From contig DAITQM010000009.1 in NCBI GenBank assembly GCA_036832975.1, positions 22,789 to 86,788 on the forward strand: 64,000 nucleotides of DNA, written 5' to 3'. This DNA comes from DAITQM01 sp036832975. Its GTDB lineage: Bacteria > Pseudomonadota > Gammaproteobacteria > Xanthomonadales > Wenzhouxiangellaceae. Numbering within the stretch: position 1 is the first letter of the stretch; every line of letters starts with the position of its first letter. Shown here one piece after another: positions 8,341 to 16,207 of this stretch. Under the pieces are notes generated by a model that was not told where the DNA came from, made no database searches, and was given only the letters and a program-made list of their open reading frames with translations. The translations under genes and the position numbers were made by a program.

Positions 8341-9588
8341 ATGAAGAGCGGGCGCCGCGTCGTCGTCACCGGTCTCGGTATCGTCTCGCCGGTCGGCAAT
8401 ACGGTCGCGGCGGCGTGGGAGAACATTCTCGCCGGGCGCAGCGGCATCGGGCCGATCACCTCGTTCGATGCCACGGGCTTCCACAGCCGCATCGCCGGCG
8501 AGGTGCGCGGTTTCGACGCCGCCGACTATTTCGCCGCGAAGGACATTCGTAAGTTCGATGTCTTTATCCACTACGGCGTGGCCGCTGGAGTGCAGGCTTT
8601 CGCCGACAGCGGGCTCGAGATCGACGAGCGGGATGCGCCGCGTTGCGGGGCGTTGATCGGCGCCGGCATCGGCGGCATCACGACCATCGAGCTGACCCAC
8701 GCGATTTACGAGAAAAGCGGACCGCGACGGATCTCGCCGTTCTTCGTGCCGGCGACCATCGTCAATATGGTGCCCGGCGTATTGTCGATCCGCTATAACC
8801 TCCAGGGTCCGACCTACAGCATCGTCTCGGCCTGCACTTCGGCGAATCATTGCATCGGCGATGCGGCGCGGATGATCCATTACGGTGACGCTGACGTCAT
8901 GCTGGCCGGCGGCGCGGAATACGCCACGGCGCCGACGGCGCTCGGCGGATTCTGCTCGGCCAAGGCGGTCTCGGGCCGCAACGACGAGCCGGAAAAGGCC
9001 AGCCGGCCGTGGGACCGCGAACGCGACGGTTTCGTGCTCGGCAACGGCGCCGGCGTGATCGTCATCGAGGAATACGAACGCGCCCGGGCGCGCGGCGCCC
9101 GAATTTATTGCGAGTTGGCGGGTTTCGGTATGAGCAGCGATGCCCACCATGTCACCCAGCCGCCGGAAGGCGGCCGCGGCGCACGACTGAGCATGGAACA
9201 CGCCCTCAGCGATGCCGGCATGAATCCCGATCAGATCGATTACATCAACGCCCACGGCACCTCCACGCCGCTCGGCGACTTGGCCGAATGCGACGCGATC
9301 AAGGGTTGTTTCGGCGACCATGCCTATCGCCTGGCGGTCAGCTCGACCAAGTCGATGACCGGCCATCTGCTCGGCGCCGCCGGCGGTATCGAAGCGGTGT
9401 TCACCGTGCTGGCAATCCGGGACCAGGTCGCGCCGCCGACCATCAATCTCGACCACCCGGGCGAAGGTTGCGACCTGAACTTCGTTCCCCGGAACGCCGA
9501 ACCGCGCCCGATCAGGGCCGCCCTGTCCAATTCCTTCGGTTTCGGCGGGACCAACGGCTCGCTGATTTTCCGCCGTCTCGAGGCCTAA
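8341..9588 (+). CDS. fabF: 3-oxoacyl-[ACP] synthase II
   Basis: Elongating beta-ketoacyl-ACP synthase (415 residues). It carries the Cys-His-His catalytic set: C165 in VSACTSANH, H305 in NAHGTSTPLGD and H342 in TGHLLGAAGG. The C-terminal NSFGFGGTNGSLIF is the family ending. It follows acpP by 47 bp. The next gene, pabB, begins 12 bp after the stop. Confidence 0.96.
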   Translation: MKSGRRVVVTGLGIVSPVGNTVAAAWENILAGRSGIGPITSFDATGFHSRIAGEVRGFDAADYFAAKDIRKFDVFIHYGVAAGVQAFADSGLEIDERDAPRCGALIGAGIGGITTIELTHAIYEKSGPRRISPFFVPATIVNMVPGVLSIRYNLQGPTYSIVSACTSANHCIGDAARMIHYGDADVMLAGGAEYATAPTALGGFCSAKAVSGRNDEPEKASRPWDRERDGFVLGNGAGVIVIEEYERARARGARIYCELAGFGMSSDAHHVTQPPEGGRGARLSMEHALSDAGMNPDQIDYINAHGTSTPLGDLAECDAIKGCFGDHAYRLAVSSTKSMTGHLLGAAGGIEAVFTVLAIRDQVAPPTINLDHPGEGCDLNFVPRNAEPRPIRAALSNSFGFGGTNGSLIFRRLEA

Positions 9589-9600
9589 GCGTCGGCGCCG

Positions 9601-10974
9601 ATGGCAGAACGCCGGCCGGAACCGGTCGTGCGGCGTTGGCCCGGCTGGCCCGATCTGCCGGCGATCCAAGCGGCCGCCCCCCGACAGTTCCCGTTCCTTC
9701 TCGACAGCAGCGGTGGGCCCGCGGCGCTGGCGCGTTATTCGCTGCTGCTCTTTTGCCCGACCGCCGAACCCGACCTGAAGGAAACAGCGGGCGAACCGTT
9801 CCTGGCCGCCCTCGACCGAGCGTTCGCCGACGCGGGTGGGGTACCGCCCGGGACCGCCTCCGGTGCTTCTCCGTTGCCCTTTGGCGGTGGCTGGTTTGTT
9901 TATTTGGGTTATGAATTGGCGGCGTCGATCGAGCCGGGCCTCGCCTTGCCGGCTGCCGCCGGGGCGGCAGGCCGGCTGCCGGTGGCCGCCGCCTGGCGGT
10001 GCCCGGCGGCCCTGGTGCTCGATCACCGGCGCCGTCAGGCCATGCTCGTCGCCGAGCATCCGGACGCGCTCGAACAGGCGGCGGCCGGACTCGCCGCGGC
10101 CGAGATCACATCGCCGCCGCTGGCCGAGTTGCCGCCCTTCGCGCTGGTCATGGATCCGCCCGAACGCTTTCTCGCCGGCGTCGGCCGCATCCACGATTAT
10201 CTGGCTGCCGGAGACGTCTTCCAGGTCAATCTGTCGCGCCGCTGGCATCTCAACGGAGGATCGCCGGTCGATCCGCATGCCGTCTATCGCCGTTTGCGGC
10301 TGTGCAACCCGGCGCCGTTTGCCGGTTGTTGCCGGATCGGCGCGAGCTGGCTGCTCAGTTCGTCGCCGGAACGTCTGCTCAAGGCCGGCGGCGGCGAGGT
10401 CGTAACCCGGCCGATCGCCGGCACCTACGCCCGCACCCCACACTCCGCCGACGACCAGGCGCGCTCTGCGGCGCTCCGCCGGCATCCGAAAGAGCGGGCC
10501 GAGCACATTATGTTGATCGACCTTGAACGCAACGATCTTGGCCGCGTGTGTGTGCCGGGCTCCGTTCGGGTCGCAGAATTGCTCGCCGTCGAAAGCTACG
10601 CCCACGTTCACCATCTGGTCTCGGCGGTGCGCGGCCGGCTGCCCCCGGCGGCGACGCCTGGGCGCATCATTGGCGCGGTCTTCCCGGGCGGCACGATCAC
10701 CGGCTGCCCGAAAGTGCGCTGTATGGAAATCATCGCCGAACTGGAAGGCGACGGCCGGGGTTATTACACTGGTGCAATGGGTTATCTCGGCCGCGACGGC
10801 AACATGGAGCTGAACATTCTGATTCGCAGCATGCTGGTGACCGGCCACGGGATCGAGTGGCGTACCGGAGCCGGTATCGTCGCCGATTCGCACCCCGCAT
10901 CAGAACTCGCCGAGACACAGGCCAAGGCCCGCGGCCTGCTCGCCGCGCTGGGTCTGGCCGGCGACCGTGGATAA
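9601..10974 (+). CDS. pabB: Aminodeoxychorismate synthase component I (PabB-like)
   Basis: Chorismate-binding enzyme of the TrpE/PabB family, 457 residues. With a glutamine amidotransferase partner, PabB makes 4-amino-4-deoxychorismate for folate. The N-terminal FPFLLDSSGG is PabB-like. The C-terminal half carries DVFQVNLSRR, HIMLIDLERNDLGRV and GCPKVRCMEIIAELEG. The motif at residues 271-275 reads PIAGT; the alanine there is usual in anthranilate synthase, whereas E. coli PabB is reported to have lysine (PIKGT). The adjacent pabC favours the folate role. In E. coli pabB is not in this cluster. Confidence 0.85.
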   Translation: MAERRPEPVVRRWPGWPDLPAIQAAAPRQFPFLLDSSGGPAALARYSLLLFCPTAEPDLKETAGEPFLAALDRAFADAGGVPPGTASGASPLPFGGGWFVYLGYELAASIEPGLALPAAAGAAGRLPVAAAWRCPAALVLDHRRRQAMLVAEHPDALEQAAAGLAAAEITSPPLAELPPFALVMDPPERFLAGVGRIHDYLAAGDVFQVNLSRRWHLNGGSPVDPHAVYRRLRLCNPAPFAGCCRIGASWLLSSSPERLLKAGGGEVVTRPIAGTYARTPHSADDQARSAALRRHPKERAEHIMLIDLERNDLGRVCVPGSVRVAELLAVESYAHVHHLVSAVRGRLPPAATPGRIIGAVFPGGTITGCPKVRCMEIIAELEGDGRGYYTGAMGYLGRDGNMELNILIRSMLVTGHGIEWRTGAGIVADSHPASELAETQAKARGLLAALGLAGDRG

Positions 10975-11824
10975 GGCAACGGCGGCCGTGCTGTTCGATG
11001 GCGACCCGGTTGCCCGACCGCCGCCGTTCAATCGGGCGCTGGCTTACGGCGACGGCCTGTTCGAGACCCTCGCCTGGAACGGCGGCCGGTTGCCGCTGTG
11101 GCCGTGGCACATACAGCGCCTCCAGACCGGCTGCGCACGGCTCGGGCTCGAACCGCCGGACCCTGCGTTGCTGGCCGACGAAGCGGCGCGCCTCGCTCCG
11201 CCGGCAGGTCGAGCCGTGTTGCGTCTGACGGTGTTCCGCCGCGCCGCATCGGCGGGTTCGGTGCGCGGCTATCGGACCGCCGGCTGCCGCGCCGTCCATC
11301 GTTTGTGGACGGTGCACGATGGGCCGGGGGACGACGCGGGCGGCGGGGTGCTCGGTGTGGTCGGCGAAAGCGGTATCGCATGCGCCGTCCAGCCGCAACT
11401 CGCCGGTCTCAAGCACCTCAACCGCCTCGAGCAAGTGCTGGCCGCCCGCGAATGCGAGCGCGAGGGTTGGGACGAAGCATTGATGTTCACGGCCGCTGGG
11501 GCGCTGGTCGGGGCGGTCTTTGGCAACGTGATCTACCGGCGGGACGGCGAGTGGTGGACACCGGCGGTGGACCACGCCGGGGTCGCCGGCGTAGGTCGCG
11601 CCTGGCTGCTGGCCCGCCGTCTGGTTGCGGTCGAGCCCCAGCCGCTCGATCGGTTGCGGTGGCGCGCCGCGGCGCGCCACGGAATCACGGCGCTGGCGGT
11701 GGTCAACGCGGTGCGCGGCGTGCGCCCGGTGGTCGCTTATCGCGGCGTGTGCTTCGCTGAGTCGGCCGCCGTCGAAGCCGTGCAGCGGGCGCTGGGTGAC
11801 GTATTGGCGGGAGGTGGCGGATGA
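10967..11824 (+). CDS. pabC: Aminodeoxychorismate lyase (PabC-like)
   Basis: PLP-dependent fold-type IV enzyme that releases pyruvate from aminodeoxychorismate to give p-aminobenzoate. 285 residues from a GTG start overlapping pabB by 8 bp. The N-terminal RALAYGDGLFETL is characteristic. The PLP lysine is K149 in LAGLKHLNRLEQVL. The segment that usually contains a Glu contacting the cofactor ring nitrogen (V-[TI]-E in relatives) reads ALVGAVFGN here, so that Glu appears to be replaced by Gly. Its position before mltG-tmk-holB matches E. coli pabC. Confidence 0.87.
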   Translation: MDKATAAVLFDGDPVARPPPFNRALAYGDGLFETLAWNGGRLPLWPWHIQRLQTGCARLGLEPPDPALLADEAARLAPPAGRAVLRLTVFRRAASAGSVRGYRTAGCRAVHRLWTVHDGPGDDAGGGVLGVVGESGIACAVQPQLAGLKHLNRLEQVLAARECEREGWDEALMFTAAGALVGAVFGNVIYRRDGEWWTPAVDHAGVAGVGRAWLLARRLVAVEPQPLDRLRWRAAARHGITALAVVNAVRGVRPVVAYRGVCFAESAAVEAVQRALGDVLAGGGG

Positions 11825-12897
11825 AGCGGCGAATCGGACTGGGTGTTTTCGGGGTGCTGGTCGTGGCTGCCGTTGGGTTGGTTTGGGTTGCGGCGCAGCA
11901 CTACCGGACCTTTCTCGATACGCCACTCGCGGTCGGCGGCGCAGGACAGATATTTGAACTTGCGCCAGGCACTTCGTATCGCGGTATGGTCCGCCGACTC
12001 GCCGTCGCCGGCCTGACCACCGGCGCTTGGCCGTGGCGGCTTTACGGCCGGCTCGAACGGCCCGTCGTGCAAAGCGGGGAGTATTTCATCGCACCGGGCA
12101 TGACGCCGCGGCAATGGCTCGACCGGGTGCGGCGCGGCGAGGTCGTCGTCCACCATTTCACGGTGGTCGAAGGCTGGACCTTGGCCCAGTTGCGAAAGGC
12201 GCTGGCCGCGACCCCGGCCATCACCCCGTGCAGCGCCGACTGGGACGATGCCCGACTGGCTGCGGCGCTGGAGCATGCGCCGGAGCGGCCGCTCGAAGGT
12301 CGTTTTCTCCCCGCCACTTATGATTACACGCGCGGCGTGTGCGATCTTGAAATTCTGCGGCGCGCCTACCGGGCGATGGCGCAAGCGCTCGCTGAGGCGT
12401 GGGCCGGGCGCACCGCCGGTGTGCCTTATCTGACCGCGGATGAACTCCTGACTCTGGCCTCGATTGTCGAAAAGGAAAGTGCATTGTCCGAGGAACGAAG
12501 CCGGATCGCCGGCGTTTACGTCCGTCGGCTTGAACGTGGCATGCGCCTGCAAGCTGATCCAACCGTGATCTACGGCCTGGGCGCCGGTTTCGACGGCAAT
12601 CTGCGGCGCGCCGATCTGCGCCGCGACCAGCCGTACAACACCTATACCCGCGGCGGCTTGCCGCCCGGCCCGATCGCGCTGCCGGGGCGCGGCGCACTTG
12701 AGGCGGCGGCGCAACCGGCGGCGGGCGACAGCCTGTATTTCGTCGCCAGCGGCGGCGGCGGCCATGCCTTCGCGGCGACGCTCGCCGAACATGAACGCAA
12801 TGTCGATCGGTATCAGCGCGCTCCGGCGCGCCGGACGCCGGTGGTACCGCCGCCAGAGACGGCCGGCGGCGACGGCGGGGAAGGGCAGGTGCGATGA
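11821..12897 (+). CDS. mltG: Endolytic murein transglycosylase
   Basis: Inner-membrane lytic transglycosylase of the YceG family that cuts nascent peptidoglycan strands and ends their elongation. 358 residues. An N-terminal membrane anchor spans residues 4-25. A LysM-like region follows, and the catalytic glutamate is E217 in LASIVEKESALSEER. GVYVRRLERGMRLQADPTV and YNTYTRGGLPPGPI are conserved family blocks. The ATG overlaps the pabC stop by 4 bp. The C-terminal proline- and glycine-rich tail is not conserved. Confidence 0.94.
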   Translation: MKRRIGLGVFGVLVVAAVGLVWVAAQHYRTFLDTPLAVGGAGQIFELAPGTSYRGMVRRLAVAGLTTGAWPWRLYGRLERPVVQSGEYFIAPGMTPRQWLDRVRRGEVVVHHFTVVEGWTLAQLRKALAATPAITPCSADWDDARLAAALEHAPERPLEGRFLPATYDYTRGVCDLEILRRAYRAMAQALAEAWAGRTAGVPYLTADELLTLASIVEKESALSEERSRIAGVYVRRLERGMRLQADPTVIYGLGAGFDGNLRRADLRRDQPYNTYTRGGLPPGPIALPGRGALEAAAQPAAGDSLYFVASGGGGHAFAATLAEHERNVDRYQRAPARRTPVVPPPETAGGDGGEGQVR

Positions 12898-13592
12898 ACC
12901 CCACGGCTGCGCAGCCGGCTGCCAAACGACCGCGCGCTACCCCCGGTCGCGGTTGTCTGATCACGTTCGAGGGCGGCGAGGGGGCCGGCAAGAGTACCGT
13001 GATCGCGGCGCTTGCGGCCCGCCTGGCGCAACAGGGCTACCTCGTCGAAACCACCCGCGAGCCGGGCGGCCCGCCGCTCGCCGAGCGTATCCGTGAATGG
13101 CTGCTCGCCGCGGATGGGACCGGGATGTCGCCGGCTACCGAACTGTTGTTGATGTTCGCGGCGCGCGCCGAAAACCTGGCGCAGATCATCCGCCCGGCGC
13201 TGGCCCGCGGCGCCGTCGTCTTGTGCGACCGCTTTACCGATGCCAGCCATGTTTACCAGGGCACGGCCCGCGGCCTGGGCGAGGCGCCGGTCGCGTGGCT
13301 GGCGGCCTTCGTTCACGACGACCTCGAACCTGACCTGACGCTGTTGCTCGATGTCCCGGTCGCCGTCGCCGTCCGGCGCCGCGCCGCGCGCGGTGCGCCC
13401 GACCGGATGGAACGCGAGAACGGCGAATTTCACGAAAAAGTCCGGACCGCCTACCTGGCGCGCGCCGCGGCGCACCCGTCACGCTTCGTCGTCATCGACG
13501 CCGCGCGTCCCGCGGCCGAGGTGATCGAGGATGCGTGGCAGGCCGTTCAGCAAAAGCTCGCCGCGGCGCGGCCACCGGCGGCAAAACGATGA
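12894..13592 (+). CDS. tmk: Thymidylate kinase
   Basis: Phosphorylates dTMP to dTDP for DNA synthesis. 232 residues, slightly longer than the usual ~210 because of a basic N-terminal extension of about 20 residues before ITFEGGEGAGKST, which is the P-loop. The substrate motif DRFTDASHVYQGTARGL and an arginine-rich lid (RRRAARGAPDRMERE) are present. It overlaps mltG and holB by 4 bp at each end, showing coupled translation. Confidence 0.95.
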   Translation: MNPTAAQPAAKRPRATPGRGCLITFEGGEGAGKSTVIAALAARLAQQGYLVETTREPGGPPLAERIREWLLAADGTGMSPATELLLMFAARAENLAQIIRPALARGAVVLCDRFTDASHVYQGTARGLGEAPVAWLAAFVHDDLEPDLTLLLDVPVAVAVRRRAARGAPDRMERENGEFHEKVRTAYLARAAAHPSRFVVIDAARPAAEVIEDAWQAVQQKLAAARPPAAKR

Positions 13593-14536
13593 CGGCCCAT
13601 ATTTTTTCCTGGCAGCGCGAGCCGTGGGCTCGCTTTGCCGAGCGCTGCACCGCGGGCACGGTCCCGCACGCGATCCTGCTCCACGGGCCGGCCGGCACCG
13701 GGAGAAGCGGCTTCGCCTGGGCGCTGGTCCGCCGCTTGTTGTGCCGCGAGGCCGCGACGGGCGAAGCCTGCGGCCGCTGCCCTTCGTGTCAAAAAGCGCA
13801 TCCCGGCGGAGCGCATCCGGATTTGACGCATGTCACCTTGAATGAAGGCCGGCAGCAGATCCTGGTCGAGCAGATCCGGGAACTCGGGGCGGCGCTGACG
13901 CTGGCGCCGGCGCTCGGCGGCCGGCGCGTGGCGCTGCTCGAACCGGCGGACAGCATGAATCGCAACGCCGCCAACGCCTTGCTCAAAACACTCGAAGAAC
14001 CGGGACCGGACAGCCATCTGATCCTGCTCGCCGAGCGTCTGGACCGCCTGCCGGCGACGATCCTGAGCCGCTGCCAGAGCACTCACCTGGCACCGCCCCT
14101 TCCCGCCGAAGGGCGTGCCTGGCTCGCTGCCCAATCCCCGGACAGCGCTCCGGAGGAGCGCGAGATGGCCCTCGAACTGGCCGGCGGGGCGCCGCTTGCG
14201 GCCCAAACCCTGCTAGCCGACAACGTCCCCCATGAGGCCCGGCGCCTGGCCGCCGACCTCGACCGCCTCGCCGCCGGCCAGGCCGATCTGGTGGCCTTGC
14301 AGGCGGCGTGGGCCGCGCTGCCGGCGGCGCGGCTGTGGACGATCATCGCTCATCTCTTGCATCGCCGCGCGGTCGCCGAACCCACGGTGGTGTGGCAGGC
14401 GGTGCCGCTCGGCCATCTGCTGCGCCTGTACCAGACCGCCGTGCAGCAGTTCCGTTTGACCTCGACCCCGGTGCGCCACGACCTGCAAATCTGGAATTGG
14501 CTGCTACAATGGGGCGAGCTTCGCAACAGCGGATGA
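13589..14536 (+). CDS. holB: DNA polymerase III delta' subunit
   Basis: Clamp-loader subunit of the replicative polymerase. 315 residues. It shows a degenerate AAA+ P-loop (HGPAGTGRSG), a zinc module of four cysteines (C in LLCREA, then CGRCPSC), the sensor stretch NAANALLKTLEEPG and the arginine-finger-like motif TILSRCQS. The ATG at 13589 overlaps the tmk stop. Upstream in-frame codons lie within tmk. tmk-holB-pilZ is a conserved order in Pseudomonas-type genomes. Confidence 0.93.
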   Translation: MTAHIFSWQREPWARFAERCTAGTVPHAILLHGPAGTGRSGFAWALVRRLLCREAATGEACGRCPSCQKAHPGGAHPDLTHVTLNEGRQQILVEQIRELGAALTLAPALGGRRVALLEPADSMNRNAANALLKTLEEPGPDSHLILLAERLDRLPATILSRCQSTHLAPPLPAEGRAWLAAQSPDSAPEEREMALELAGGAPLAAQTLLADNVPHEARRLAADLDRLAAGQADLVALQAAWAALPAARLWTIIAHLLHRRAVAEPTVVWQAVPLGHLLRLYQTAVQQFRLTSTPVRHDLQIWNWLLQWGELRNSG

Positions 14537-14540
14537 CGTC

Positions 14541-14885
14541 ATGGCCCAACCGACCATCTTGTCGGTCACGATTGCCGACAAAGAAGCCCTCTATCAGGCC
14601 TATATGCCGTTCGTGACCGGCAGCGGCCTGTTCATCCAATCGAACCGTGAATTCAATCTCGGTGACGAGGTTTTCGTTCTGTTGACGCTCGCCGATATCG
14701 AAGAGCGCCTGCCGATCCCCGGCAAGGTGGTGTGGATCACGCCGCAGGGCGCGCAAGGCGCCCGCAAGGCGGGCATCGGTATCCAATTCGCCGATACCCC
14801 GGAATGCACCCACGCCCGGACAGTGATCGACGCCCATATCGCGGCCCAGTTGCAGCGCCCTGACCGCCGCACGCACACCATGTAA
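14541..14885 (+). CDS. PilZ-domain protein
   Basis: A 114-residue protein. After holB the family is usually PilZ, a type IV pilus biogenesis factor. The domain is recognisable from GSGLFIQSNREFNLGDEV, then LPIPGKVVWITP and AGIGIQFAD. The N-terminal arginine motif (RxxxR) of c-di-GMP-binding PilZ domains is not seen, in line with the non-binding PilZ of pilus systems. It starts 4 bp after the holB stop and is the last gene of the core block; repeat DNA follows. Confidence 0.87.
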   Translation: MAQPTILSVTIADKEALYQAYMPFVTGSGLFIQSNREFNLGDEVFVLLTLADIEERLPIPGKVVWITPQGAQGARKAGIGIQFADTPECTHARTVIDAHIAAQLQRPDRRTHTM

Positions 14886-14951
14886 AAATCGGGCTCCCCG
14901 AACAACGCACCCTACGCTTCGCGACTGAGTGCGAGCCGGATTTTGGCGGAT

Positions 14952-15050
14952 TCAGGCGCTGCTTAGCGGCTGATTTCGGGAGCGCAGCGCAAGTCGCGCC
15001 TTTCGCAAGCGACATTGAAAAACGCCAGGATGGCGTTTTTCAACAACCTG
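14952..15050 (-). repeat. Truncated copy of the 151-bp inverted-repeat element
   Basis: On the minus strand this matches the first two thirds of the complete elements at 22622, 38234 and 54617: the terminal CAGGTTGTTG (with CATTGAAAAACGCC variation), the GAAAAACGCCA hairpin, and the segment through GAAATCAGCCGC. The other end, with its terminal repeat, is missing. The flanking TTAG at 15051-15054 (CTAA on the minus strand) includes the stop codon of the aminotransferase gene. 14886-14951 holds no gene. Confidence 0.85.
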
Positions 15051-16193
15051 TTAGAGGTTTTGCGATATAGACAAAACCGCCCGGCCGATGATCTCGGCCG
15101 CGGTATCCATCATCTCCGGCGGTTGATAGAAGTGCGGTGACAGGCGCACGGCGCCGTTGCGGGCGGCGGCGACGATGTCGTGGCGCAGCAGTTCGCGCTG
15201 GATGTCGGCGGCGGCCAACGCCCGGTGACGGAAGCTGACGATGCCACTCTGCCGGGCCGCGGCCTGTGGCGATACGATCTCGATGTCGGGCAGGGCGGCG
15301 AGGGCGGCGGCGAGGCGGTTGCGGTTGGCGATCAGGCGGCGTTCGATGGCCTCGATCCCGGTGTCGAGCAGCACTCCGAGGCTGGCGTCGAGGGCGACGA
15401 TGCCGATCATATTGGGGCTGCCCGCCTCGTAGCGCACGGCGCCCGCCGGCGGCGTCCAGTCGCGGCGTGCAAAATCGAACGGCTCAGGGTACATGCGCCA
15501 GCCGTGGGCCAGCGGTTCGAGTTCGGCGCGGCCACGCCGGCTGCTGTAGAACACGCCGACCCCTTCCGGTCCAAGCAGCCATTTGTGGGCGTCGGCGGCG
15601 AGGTAATCGCAGTGGCAGCGCTGGACATCGAGCGGCAGAGCGCCGAGCTGTTGTATGGCGTCGATGCAAAAACGGATATCGCGCCGGGCGAGTTCGGTGC
15701 CGAGGCATTCGAGATCGAGACGCAAGCCGCTGCTGTATTGCACGGCGCTGATGCTGAGCAGTTTCGTTCGCGCCGTGCAGGCGGCGATGAGATCGACTTC
15801 CGGCTCAGCCCCGGTAACGGAGACTTCGCGGACAACCACGCCGCGCTTTTCCAGCGCCAGCCACGGCAGGCGATTGGAGGGGAACTCCTCGACGCCGATC
15901 ACCACTTCGTCGCCCGCCCGCCATGGCCGTCCGGCGGCGACCAGCGATAATCCGTCGCTGGTGTTTTTGACAATCGCGATATCGTCGCGCTCAGCGCCGA
16001 GCAGTGCCGCCAGCCGCCGGTGCAGACGTTCCTCGATGGCCATCCAGGCACTGTAGTGGCGGGCACCGAGCGCGGCGTTTTCGGCGGCGAAAGCCTGAAC
16101 CGCTTCGGCCGCAACGCGCGGCCAGGGGGCGATCGCCGCGTGGTTCAGATAAACGCCGGGGGCGTCAAGAACCGGAAAATCGCCGCCATTCAC
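15051..16193 (-). CDS. Aminotransferase class V (cysteine desulfurase-like)
   Basis: PLP enzyme of fold type I, 380 residues from a GTG start. The PLP lysine lies in AADAHKWLLGPEGVGVFY, with FCIDAIQQLGALPLDV upstream of it and the substrate-side segment YEAGSPNMIGIVAL downstream. The class includes cysteine desulfurases, selenocysteine lyases and isopenicillin epimerase-like enzymes. The conserved C-terminal Cys loop of IscS/SufS is not seen, so the substrate is unknown. It lies 14 bp downstream of fadD on the same strand. Its TAA stop is inside the target site of a truncated repeat element. Confidence 0.82.
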   Translation of the reverse strand: MNGGDFPVLDAPGVYLNHAAIAPWPRVAAEAVQAFAAENAALGARHYSAWMAIEERLHRRLAALLGAERDDIAIVKNTSDGLSLVAAGRPWRAGDEVVIGVEEFPSNRLPWLALEKRGVVVREVSVTGAEPEVDLIAACTARTKLLSISAVQYSSGLRLDLECLGTELARRDIRFCIDAIQQLGALPLDVQRCHCDYLAADAHKWLLGPEGVGVFYSSRRGRAELEPLAHGWRMYPEPFDFARRDWTPPAGAVRYEAGSPNMIGIVALDASLGVLLDTGIEAIERRLIANRNRLAAALAALPDIEIVSPQAAARQSGIVSFRHRALAAADIQRELLRHDIVAAARNGAVRLSPHFYQPPEMMDTAAEIIGRAVLSISQNL

Positions 16194-16207
16194 GGGTTGT
16201 GCAGCGC

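Noticed and set aside
8266..10893. Very long minus-strand open frame (875 codons) opposite fabF/pabB
   Set aside because: High-GC codon bias keeps the antisense frame open. The + strand encodes clear FabF and PabB, and the antisense product is rich in Arg/Gly/Asp with no domain.
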